A stretch of DNA of 12,777 nucleotides, from the NCBI GenBank assembly GCA_964431655.1, contig CAYSKJ010000081.1:1-12777 (forward strand). Reading direction: 5' to 3'. Origin of the DNA: CAYMEV01 sp964431655 [NCBI: uncultured bacterium]. GTDB taxonomy: Bacteria; CAYMEV01. Under the pieces are notes generated by a model. It had not been told where the DNA came from. It saw only the letters and a list, made by a program, of their open reading frames with translations, and searched no databases. The first letter of the stretch is position 1. Each line of letters opens with the position of its first letter. Shown piece by piece: positions 1 through 6,408 of this stretch. The translations under genes were made by a program, and so were the position numbers.

Positions 1-1548
1 AATCCACCCTGCTTCCAGGAGCATCTTCACTGCTTTCCTTACCTCGGGGGTTATCTCCAGGGGGGCTTCAAAATGGGTCTGTATGATGAACTGCTTTATG
101 CCTGTTTTTATAGCCTTTTTCCTGAAATCAGTGAGAATCTTTGCAAGTTCTGGTGTCACCCTCTGGGGAAGGTAGGCAGGTATGCGTGTTCCCAGCCTGA
201 CCCTCAATATTTCAGCAAGTTTGCTTCCTTCGGGAAGGCTTTCATTGCGTTTTTTCTTTCGTATTGACATATCCAGGATAGCGCCCAGAAGCTTTTCTAT
301 GCTGTAATCGGAGCTCATTAGGGCGTCTCCGCCTGTAATGAGTATATCCCTCAGCTGGCTGTCGGTTTCCCAGTATTTCATTATTCTTTCAAGCTGATCA
401 TCCCATGATTCATCAGGCTTCAGCTTGTCCAGGTTGAAGTTGAGGTTTCCCCTCTGGAATTCATACATTCTCTGGCATGAGGCGCAAAGGCCGCCGCATG
501 CCCTGCCCATGGTGGCAGGGATGAGGATAGCAACTTCAGGATATCTGCGGTGGACATTATGATGGGTGGGAAGTATCCATCCCGCGGCATTGGGTTTCCC
601 CGGTTCCACCTTGTCCTCTTTTTCCCATGCAACTATACTGCCGAATTCATCGACCAGCTGCTGGCTGTAAACCACGTAGTACCTCATCGCGAGGTCTGCA
701 CCTATGGCAAAATAGGGAACCCTGACATGCAGGAGTGACAGGAAATAGGGATTGATAAAGAAGGGTATTCCCTGTTTCTCGGCTTCATACAGTATCTTCA
801 TGGTGTCCGGGTCCAGGGAATTGCCAAGGAGTTCGTTCAACAGGTCCGGTGAACGGACCGCAAAATTCAGGTGGAATTTATAATCATCCCACCAGTCCAG
901 CATTTTCAGGAATTTCTGCTCATGGCTTATTTTTTGTGGAAAACAGTATTGACTGCTTTTTATCTCCCCTGAATCCATTTTGTCTATAAGTATATTAATT
1001 ATTCTTTCCCTGTTCTCTTCCCTGAGTTTGACTATTCGGGGATCAAGGCCGTCCGGGAACCTCTCCATCCATTTTCCGAGCATTTCTTTGTCGGGAAAAG
1101 ACCTGCTGTAAGTGCCTGAGAACTGCCGGAAAAGGTAAAGCATATCTTCAAAAAAGTAGGGTTTGGCTCCGCCAGTTCCATAATTGACTGCCATCCATAT
1201 TGCCTTAATAGGGTTGCTTACAGCGGTTTCCCCCCGGATACTAAGGTCTTCGTATTCCCTCCCCGCATTTTCTATATAATCGAGAAGCCTTATAGCGGCA
1301 TAATCCTGCCATGTCAGCTCCTCAAAGGAATCCCTGCCCTTTTCATCTCCGCGGTAAAAGCCATAGGCTACGGGACGCCCCTTTATATATTCCAGTACCC
1401 AGTTGCGGACCCCTATGAGCGCCTCCGTCTCATTCCTGGCATTACGCATTATATCCTCCAGAACAGGATTTTCCTTAAGAAGCTTTTTAAGCAGTTTATG
1501 TGATTTCACCGTGATGGCAATCTGGTCAAGTCTCTGATTTTCTGTCAT
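1..1548 (-). CDS. KamA-family radical SAM protein (lysine 2,3-aminomutase-like), 3' end missing
   Basis: The frame is open for 516 codons from ATG 1548 to the left edge, so the C-terminus is outside the window. Residues 351-358 read CGGLCASC, the CxxxCxxC motif that binds the radical-SAM 4Fe-4S cluster. It follows an HRYPEVAIL stretch, as in KamA enzymes. Further KamA-like blocks are ITGGDAL (404-410), GTRIPAYLPQRV and THFEAPLEIT (491-500). The family uses SAM and PLP to move amino groups (lysine 2,3- or glutamate 2,3-aminomutases). The PLP-binding lysine would lie beyond the edge, so it cannot be checked. About 225 residues precede the Cys motif beyond what classical KamA has (first cluster Cys near residue 125), so this is the long subfamily. 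Its substrate is unknown. Start choice: AAGGTG lies 6 nt before ATG 1548; an in-frame ATG at 1554 is an alternative. The gene is divergent from the ATPase-like gene at 1799. Confidence 0.85.
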   Translation of the reverse strand, partial: MTENQRLDQIAITVKSHKLLKKLLKENPVLEDIMRNARNETEALIGVRNWVLEYIKGRPVAYGFYRGDEKGRDSFEELTWQDYAAIRLLDYIENAGREYEDLSIRGETAVSNPIKAIWMAVNYGTGGAKPYFFEDMLYLFRQFSGTYSRSFPDKEMLGKWMERFPDGLDPRIVKLREENRERIINILIDKMDSGEIKSSQYCFPQKISHEQKFLKMLDWWDDYKFHLNFAVRSPDLLNELLGNSLDPDTMKILYEAEKQGIPFFINPYFLSLLHVRVPYFAIGADLAMRYYVVYSQQLVDEFGSIVAWEKEDKVEPGKPNAAGWILPTHHNVHRRYPEVAILIPATMGRACGGLCASCQRMYEFQRGNLNFNLDKLKPDESWDDQLERIMKYWETDSQLRDILITGGDALMSSDYSIEKLLGAILDMSIRKKKRNESLPEGSKLAEILRVRLGTRIPAYLPQRVTPELAKILTDFRKKAIKTGIKQFIIQTHFEAPLEITPEVRKAVKMLLEAGWI

Positions 1549-1586
1549 ATTCATCACCTTGCCTTGCAAATTATTTGAATTTTTGG

Positions 1587-1607
1587 CATACATACTTTTA
1601 ATGTATG
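1587..1607 (-). promoter_or_regulatory. Inverted repeat in the leader of the KamA-like gene
   Basis: Arms CATACAT (1587-1593) and ATGTATG (1601-1607) are perfectly complementary over 7 bp around a 7-nt loop. GG 1585-1586 can pair with CC 1609-1610 across a one-base bulge. It lies between the candidate -10 (1640-1645) and the start codon (1548), so it could be an operator or an mRNA hairpin. The surrounding DNA is A+T-rich, so chance is possible. Confidence 0.25.
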
Positions 1608-1639
1608 GCCTGCTTGATAAAAAATCAAATCAGCTCACC

Positions 1640-1669
1640 ATTATAAGCTTAAAAATTTATTATAAGTAA
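1640..1669 (-). promoter_or_regulatory. Candidate promoter of the KamA-like gene
   Basis: On the minus strand a perfect TATAAT -10 lies at 1645-1640. A weak -35 (TTACTT, 1669-1664) sits 18 bp upstream. This would give a leader of roughly 85 nt before ATG 1548. The -10 is good but the -35 is poor, and the whole 1549-1798 intergenic stretch is A+T-rich. Confidence 0.3.
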
Positions 1670-1762
1670 ATGTATTGAAGATGTTTATAATAATTATGGA
1701 ATTATGAACTTAATGCAGAATATTTATTGCTGTTATTTAAAAGCTATCCATGCTATTATTTA

Positions 1763-1777
1763 TAAAGGTATCCTTTA
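1763..1777 (+). promoter_or_regulatory. Short dyad before the ATPase-like gene
   Basis: TAAAGG and CCTTTA are 6-bp complementary arms around TAT. The dyad sits 5 bp upstream of the Shine-Dalgarno sequence of the gene at 1799. It could be an operator half-site pair or a small leader hairpin. No clear sigma-70 promoter for this gene was found in 1549-1798. Confidence 0.2.
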
Positions 1778-1782
1778 AGCAA

Positions 1783-1789
1783 AAGGAGG
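1783..1789 (+). promoter_or_regulatory. Ribosome-binding site that fixes a TTG start
   Basis: AAGGAGG, a near-perfect Shine-Dalgarno, is followed by a 9-nt spacer and then TTG at 1799-1801. No in-frame ATG occurs nearby, so the TTG start is well supported. Confidence 0.8.
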
Positions 1790-1798
1790 AATTTTGTT

Positions 1799-2392
1799 TT
1801 GAAGCCTGATATATTTAATATTGATGATGATATTGAGACAAAAATAAAGGCTCTTGACCACGTGGAATCAAAGGCCAGGGATTTCGGATTTCTGGATAAA
1901 GACGCCCGTACAGCCCGTCTGCTCGCAGAGGAAGCTTTGGGGGCCTTTTCTTCAATTATTGGTGTCAACAGGGGACATATATGGGTAGAGACAAAGGACT
2001 GCGATTTTGAAATCCACCTTAAAGCAAGTGCAGATCTAACAGGGGAGGAGAGGGAAAACCTCATAAACCTCTCCCGTGAGAAAAAAAATACCCCAAAAAA
2101 GGGGATAATCGGAAAAATAGCAAGCCTTATAGATTATCTGGCATCGGATACTCTGATAGGCGAGGACCCTTTCATGATACTCAGCATGTATCCCGAGGTG
2201 GGCAGTTATAATATAACTATGATGTCTCCCGACCTTGCATGCTGGTCCATGCAGGAAGAACAGGAAAAAAGAAAAGAGAGCAGTGGATGTTCAGATATTG
2301 AAAAATCAATCCTGGAAGGTTTTGCCGATGATATTGTTGTATCCATCGCCTTTAAGGATATCGAACTTATCATCAGGAAAACCAAAGGATAA
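1799..2392 (+). CDS. Putative GHKL/anti-sigma-type ATP-binding protein, 197 aa
   Basis: This is a soluble, acidic 197-residue protein with no signal peptide or membrane segment. LLAEEALGAFSSI (41-53) resembles the N-box helix of small HATPase (RsbW/SpoIIAB-like) proteins. KNTPKKGIIGKIASLI (96-111) resembles the glycine-rich part of the ATP lid. I recall a family of similar small ATP-binding proteins, mainly in Firmicutes, with an AEE-LG helix and a KN-AKGF-GKI block, but cannot confirm membership here. The canonical N-box Asn (ExxxN) is Gly48, so ATP binding may be altered or the metal held differently. No sigma factor, anti-anti-sigma (STAS) gene or receiver lies next to it, so any partner is encoded elsewhere. 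It starts with TTG behind a strong Shine-Dalgarno. It is divergent from the KamA-like gene and converges on the secreted-protein gene with a 32-bp gap. Confidence 0.65.
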   Translation: MKPDIFNIDDDIETKIKALDHVESKARDFGFLDKDARTARLLAEEALGAFSSIIGVNRGHIWVETKDCDFEIHLKASADLTGEERENLINLSREKKNTPKKGIIGKIASLIDYLASDTLIGEDPFMILSMYPEVGSYNITMMSPDLACWSMQEEQEKRKESSGCSDIEKSILEGFADDIVVSIAFKDIELIIRKTKG

Positions 2393-2424
2393 AAATTCTC
2401 TGGCTGTTTATATTATTAAAGCGT

Positions 2425-3813
2425 TTACTTCGAAGGAGTAAAATGGATAACCCTGTCATAAATTATCTCTCCATAGGAAGGGCCGGTTTTCGTAGCGGTT
2501 TCAATATAAGAGCGGAAACCTATGAAAAGCTTATCCGATAACGGGACTCCATAACCCTCAGGTCCTGTCGGGACTTCCAGGCAGTATTCATCACCCCCGG
2601 CATTCCTGCTAATTTTCCAGGCATAAAGATATTTTTCCAGTTTATGGCCTGGGATATACTGGGCGGCACTGCCCTGGTACTGAAAGTTGTTTACTGATGC
2701 TACGCCGTTGAGGTACTGGGCTCCATAAGCAATGAAATTGGAATATATACTCTTGCCCGACATATTATGGTTAACCCCGTAGACAATCAGAAAATCACCT
2801 GGATCATCGCCAAGAAAAAACTCACATTCACTGCCTGTTCTTAAATAGGTTGTATCACGGCTTTCTCCTATCATATCCTCATTGGTCTGCAGACTTTGAA
2901 AGGCATCGGGAAGCCACTGCACTGTCTGCAGTTCAACAGCATCATAATTGCTGTAGGCAGTCATGATTGCATTCCGTAATTCTTCCACAGCCGGCATCAG
3001 GTCCATCTCTGTTTTTCCTGTTCCCCGTATTCTAAGCCAGGGGGTTGAAAAGGGCTTTGGAACCGATTCTTTTTTCGGTGTAAGCCTGAAGACCCTGACA
3101 CCAGGATTCTGAAGATACTGCTCGCATGCCTCAGTATCAATGTACATTGCGGTCCTGGCCAGGAATGAAAAATAGTCGCAGCCCGGGTGAAGCCCCATAT
3201 TCAGGATGGGGGACGGCAGAATATCAGTATTGATTATTACAGGCGGATACCCTGCATTCTCTGCAATATCCCGGATTATGGAATCTGTGTTTTCATCTGC
3301 GGTGGTTATGATTATTGCATCCTGGCTGAAGGGCCAGGTGCCTTCACCCCCAGGGGTGCCCTGGGTGCTAATGGTGAGATGATTGATAGTATCTCCGAGG
3401 CTCGGATATATCTTCTTATAATTGTTGATTCCCGGAATATAACGGTAAACCATGAAGCTTCTGTAACTGAAATATTTCATTTCCGGGGGTGTTTTGCCTG
3501 CAAAGACCAGAGCCTCATCGTACCTCAGGGGATATACAAGATCTATTATAAGATTCGGAAGCGTCTGACCGGGTCCTGGAGGTATTTTATAGGAAAAATA
3601 AAGATTGCCGGCATTATTGCCGTTGCATGTGTTTATAATCCCGCTGTTAAACAGTTCTATGGCATCCACAAGGAAGAACTCTCCCTCCTGAACTATGAAG
3701 CCGTTTTCCTCAAGACCTGACAGGAAAAGGTCAATATCGCCGACTGCACCTATACTGACCGAGGTCAGAAAAAAAATAACAAAAACGGCAGAGAAAGTAA
3801 ATAGCTTTTTCAT
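2425..3813 (-). CDS. Secreted protein of unknown function, 462 aa
   Basis: The family is not recognised. The N-terminus is a classical signal peptide: MKK, a hydrophobic core at residues 4-21, and probable cleavage after SIGA (A23). No further membrane segment is evident, so the mature protein should be periplasmic or extracellular. The mature part has many aromatic residues. Distinct stretches include YPSLGDTINHLTIST, HPGCDYFSFLARTAMYI and FLIVYGVNHNMSGKS. The SLGD...T and IVYGVNH blocks look like conserved motifs of an uncharacterised extracellular family, but I cannot name one. The few cysteines are scattered, with no clear paired pattern. The start is supported by AAGGGGGTG upstream of ATG 3813 and by a TATAAT box further up. 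The gene diverges from the sulfatase-like gene (182-bp shared upstream region), which may or may not mean a shared role. Confidence 0.85.
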   Translation of the reverse strand: MKKLFTFSAVFVIFFLTSVSIGAVGDIDLFLSGLEENGFIVQEGEFFLVDAIELFNSGIINTCNGNNAGNLYFSYKIPPGPGQTLPNLIIDLVYPLRYDEALVFAGKTPPEMKYFSYRSFMVYRYIPGINNYKKIYPSLGDTINHLTISTQGTPGGEGTWPFSQDAIIITTADENTDSIIRDIAENAGYPPVIINTDILPSPILNMGLHPGCDYFSFLARTAMYIDTEACEQYLQNPGVRVFRLTPKKESVPKPFSTPWLRIRGTGKTEMDLMPAVEELRNAIMTAYSNYDAVELQTVQWLPDAFQSLQTNEDMIGESRDTTYLRTGSECEFFLGDDPGDFLIVYGVNHNMSGKSIYSNFIAYGAQYLNGVASVNNFQYQGSAAQYIPGHKLEKYLYAWKISRNAGGDEYCLEVPTGPEGYGVPLSDKLFIGFRSYIETATKTGPSYGEIIYDRVIHFTPSK

Positions 3814-3850
3814 TGATCTACACCCCCTTTTCTGAATTTCACTACAATCT

Positions 3851-3880
3851 ATTATACACCCATGGATATTAAAATCATAA
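3851..3880 (-). promoter_or_regulatory. Candidate promoter of the secreted-protein gene
   Basis: On the minus strand a perfect TATAAT -10 (3856-3851) is preceded by an 18-bp spacer and a partial -35, TTATGA (3880-3875). Transcription would start near 3845, giving a leader of about 30 nt before ATG 3813. In the rest of 3814-3995 I see no convincing promoter for the divergent sulfatase-like gene. Confidence 0.45.
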
Positions 3881-3983
3881 ATATATTTTATATCTTCCAG
3901 GTTTCCATTACCATGAGATCAATGGGTTTTTTCTTGTATATGAGTGCTGTTCTGTTATTGTTATTCAATGGAGAATATTATTT

Positions 3984-3988
3984 AAGGA
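3984..3988 (+). promoter_or_regulatory. Ribosome-binding site that decides the sulfatase-like start
   Basis: AAGGA lies 7 nt before ATG 3996 but only 1 nt before the in-frame TTG at 3990. The spacing therefore favours ATG 3996 as the true start. Confidence 0.65.
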
Positions 3989-3995
3989 TTTGATT

Positions 3996-5333
3996 ATGAA
4001 AAGGATACTGATTGTTATATTACTCATTATTGGTATTTTATCCGCTGCTCTATGGCTTTACATCAGGAATTATGCAAAGAAAGAACGCCCCCTTAATATA
4101 ATCTATATGATTTCCGACTGTTTCAGGGCAGATCGCCTGGGTTCAGCCGGATATCACAGGGATATCACACCCTTTCTGGATGAGCTTTCAGAGAAAGGTA
4201 TCCGGTGCACAAACGTGTATTCCCACTGTTCATGGACATTCCCCTCAATGGTATCCCACCTGACAGGCGTGAATCCGGTCGCCTCCTATAAGAAAGACCT
4301 TGCTATTTCCCATGATCTGCTGTTTATATCGGAAATTTTGCAGGAAAGAGGCTATAATACTTACATGGTTTCAGCAAATCCCCTGCTAATTGAAAGATGG
4401 AATTTTGTCCAGGGGTTTGATGTCTATGAATATGTAGAAAGCGATGATGGCAGGGATATTAACCTTGCAATACAGCAGCTGTTTCAGGAGGAGCTTGAAG
4501 AACCCTTTTTCCTGTATATTCATTACATGGATCCCCATATACCCTACTACCCTCCGGAAGAATTTCTGCGGAAGGTCAATCCTTCCATCCCCCGTTACCG
4601 TATGATAGTGGAAAATCTGAAACATAATGTCCTTACGCCGGAGCAGGTCCGTGATGCCATTGACCACTATGATGCAGAGATATTATACCAGGATTATCTT
4701 GTTTCGCAGGTATATAATCTTTTTAAGGATGCGCCTTTCTTCCATAATGACTTATTGTATGTTTTTACTGCCGATCATGGAGATGAATTTACAGAGCATG
4801 GAGGTACCGGCCACGGTGTGACCCTTTATAACGAGGTACTTAAAGTTCCGCTTATATTCTACGGGCCGGAAGTTATTCCCGGTGGCCAGGTTATAGAGTA
4901 TCCTGTCCAGGTTATTGACATTGTTCCTACCATTCTTGACCTATGCCGTATCCGGTATGATAAGGATTCCTATGAGGGTTCGGGCATATTTTCAAAGAGG
5001 AAAAAACCATTCGAGAGCTTTGCTGCATTATGGAAAGCAACCCAGTCCGGCAAAAACGACACGACCCTGAGAAGCATAATTCAGGATGAATGGAAATATA
5101 TCCACAGTTTTGACGGTAATGAACACAAGCTTTTTAATCTTAGAAATGACCCGGGTGAAAAGAACAATCTGATCAGGCAGTTCCCCGAGATCAAAAGGAA
5201 GCTCAAAGGACGGCTTTTCAGTTATTACAAGGAAAATGCCGGTAAATACGAATATCCCCTTCCTGCCGATCTTCAGACTCAGGAAGATCTGGATATAGAA
5301 GACAGAATAAGAGCACTGGGATATGTCAATTAA
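3996..5333 (+). CDS. Membrane-anchored sulfatase-family (alkaline phosphatase superfamily) hydrolase
   Basis: The 445-residue protein opens with one uncleaved hydrophobic segment (about residues 3-23) followed by RNYAKKER. This fits an anchor with the catalytic domain outside the cytoplasm. The sulfatase fold is shown by ISDCFRADRLGSAGY (metal ligand Asp41), SWTFPSMVSHLTG (79-91), ADHGDEF (Asp260, His261) and HGGTGHG (His273), and by the typical C-terminal end RALGYVN. The residue aligned with the catalytic Cys/Ser of the C/S-x-P-S-R signature is Thr81 (TFPSM), and the signature Arg is Met. Formylglycine therefore cannot form at this position by the known route. Thr nucleophiles occur in the wider superfamily (phosphodiesterases, LtaS-type phosphotransferases), so a phospho- rather than sulfo-ester substrate is plausible; this is inference. 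Substrate unknown. It is divergent from a secreted-protein gene and convergent with the beta-helix/propeller locus. Confidence 0.88.
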   Translation: MKRILIVILLIIGILSAALWLYIRNYAKKERPLNIIYMISDCFRADRLGSAGYHRDITPFLDELSEKGIRCTNVYSHCSWTFPSMVSHLTGVNPVASYKKDLAISHDLLFISEILQERGYNTYMVSANPLLIERWNFVQGFDVYEYVESDDGRDINLAIQQLFQEELEEPFFLYIHYMDPHIPYYPPEEFLRKVNPSIPRYRMIVENLKHNVLTPEQVRDAIDHYDAEILYQDYLVSQVYNLFKDAPFFHNDLLYVFTADHGDEFTEHGGTGHGVTLYNEVLKVPLIFYGPEVIPGGQVIEYPVQVIDIVPTILDLCRIRYDKDSYEGSGIFSKRKKPFESFAALWKATQSGKNDTTLRSIIQDEWKYIHSFDGNEHKLFNLRNDPGEKNNLIRQFPEIKRKLKGRLFSYYKENAGKYEYPLPADLQTQEDLDIEDRIRALGYVN

Positions 5334-5337
5334 GAGC

Positions 5338-5366
5338 GAAGCAAAAGGGACGGTTCCTTTTGCTTC
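5338..5366. terminator. Perfect 11-bp palindrome between convergent genes (bidirectional terminator or REP-like element)
   Basis: GAAGCAAAAGG (5338-5348) and CCTTTTGCTTC (5356-5366) are perfect inverted arms around a 7-nt loop, GACGGTT. The hairpin begins 5 nt after the plus-strand stop (TAA, 5331-5333). It also overlaps the TGA stop (5365-5367) of the minus-strand gene, so it can end transcripts from both sides. No T-run follows on either strand, so classic intrinsic termination is uncertain. A dispersed REP-like repeat is the alternative. Confidence 0.5.
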
Positions 5367-6408
5367 ACAGCGTCAGAATTACCTTTGCCCAGGCGCCTGA
5401 CAGGAGGGCCTGGTAAAGTCCCGACGCATGACGCAGGTAAAGGCTGCCTGTACTTGAAAGGGTCATCAGGAGGCAATCTTTATCTGTTCCCTCAAAATCA
5501 CCGTTTATTATCTTTATAAAGGACCCGTTGAGAAGCAGGGACCATGACAAGGTTTCCAGACTGTAGTAATAGGTTTTGCCGTTATAACATATAATTATCT
5601 CAGACCTGTCATCTCCTGCAATATCGCCTGTCCATAAGAAATTATCCTCATCGGGAACTATGCCAATTATTTTAGTTAACTGAAAGCTTTCCAGAAGTTT
5701 TATGTATTTTCCTGTGAATATACCTGCACCCTCGACGCTTATAATGATATCAGTAATCCCGTCTGCATCAAGGTCCCGGCTCAGAACCCAGGAGGGTTTT
5801 GCAGAGATTATTTTTTTCAGTAAACCTGATTTGAAATCATAGGAGAAAAGCCCTTCAGCATTGTCAAAGACAACAAGAAGGGCATCGATATTATCTGCAT
5901 CGGAGTAAAGATTGCCTGATGTCATAATGCAGGCTGAATCATTAAGTATTTTTATCCAATTTCCAAGGACAGGGTTATACCTGAAAATTCCAAGACCGTT
6001 AAAAGAGGCTATAATCTCCTTCCTGACTCCGGCAGATGTCCTTGCAACTGTAATGGCGCCAGCCGGCTGGGGTAAAAGATTATTCCATGCGCCTGTCAGC
6101 TGGTTATAGGAATATATGCCGTAAGTGCTGAGATTAAAAATAAATTCCGGGATTCTGTCGCCATTGATGTCTGCATACATAATATCCCTTGCTGATACAC
6201 CCTGAAGCATTTCTGACCAGTTATCCCGGTAATTGTATAGAAATAAACGATTAAAGGAGGGATTATCTATGCTTATTACTGCATTATTGCCCATCTCGAA
6301 ACATCCCATGTCCAGTTCAGTTCCATAGGGCCTGGGTGTGTAGTTTAAGGCCATTATCCATGCCGGCATCAATGGCAGGGCTCTGGTATTCCAGCGTATA
6401 ATTGCCAT
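5365..6408 (-). CDS. FG-GAP/VCBS-like beta-propeller region, 3' half of a frameshifted gene
   Basis: The meaningful protein begins near LNYTPRPYGTELDMGCFE (residues 21-38). That segment completes the SPAIDAG...RP.G...DxGxxE signature that normally ends beta-helix domains. The 20 residues before it are an out-of-frame reading of the upstream ORF. The rest is built of about six repeats of 45-50 residues with the pattern GI..YN..TG.W..LL and Asp-rich loops such as DINGD (80-84), DLDADG (212-217) and DIAGDD (262-267), as in Ca-binding FG-GAP/VCBS propellers. Such modules are extracellular and often mediate binding. There is no signal peptide, and ATG 6408 lies inside the upstream coding frame with only GGGGG 2 nt before it. 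Independent translation and export are therefore doubtful. Most likely this is the C-terminal half of the protein begun at 7690. Confidence 0.7.
   Translation of the reverse strand: MAIIRWNTRALPLMPAWIMALNYTPRPYGTELDMGCFEMGNNAVISIDNPSFNRLFLYNYRDNWSEMLQGVSARDIMYADINGDRIPEFIFNLSTYGIYSYNQLTGAWNNLLPQPAGAITVARTSAGVRKEIIASFNGLGIFRYNPVLGNWIKILNDSACIMTSGNLYSDADNIDALLVVFDNAEGLFSYDFKSGLLKKIISAKPSWVLSRDLDADGITDIIISVEGAGIFTGKYIKLLESFQLTKIIGIVPDEDNFLWTGDIAGDDRSEIIICYNGKTYYYSLETLSWSLLLNGSFIKIINGDFEGTDKDCLLMTLSSTGSLYLRHASGLYQALLSGAWAKVILTL

Noticed and set aside
73-738. Short open frames on both strands within the first 740 bp
   Set aside because: All overlap the uninterrupted KamA-like frame, whose motifs match a known family; these are shadow frames.
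2393-2452. Weak hairpin TTTACT/AGTAAA around the stop of the secreted-protein gene
   Set aside because: It has only a 6-bp A+T-rich stem without a T-run, so it is not strong enough to call a terminator.
3187-3720. 177-codon plus-strand open frame inside the secreted-protein gene
   Set aside because: It is antisense to a gene with a signal peptide, promoter and ribosome-binding site. Its translation shows no domain or sensible composition, and no ribosome-binding site precedes it.
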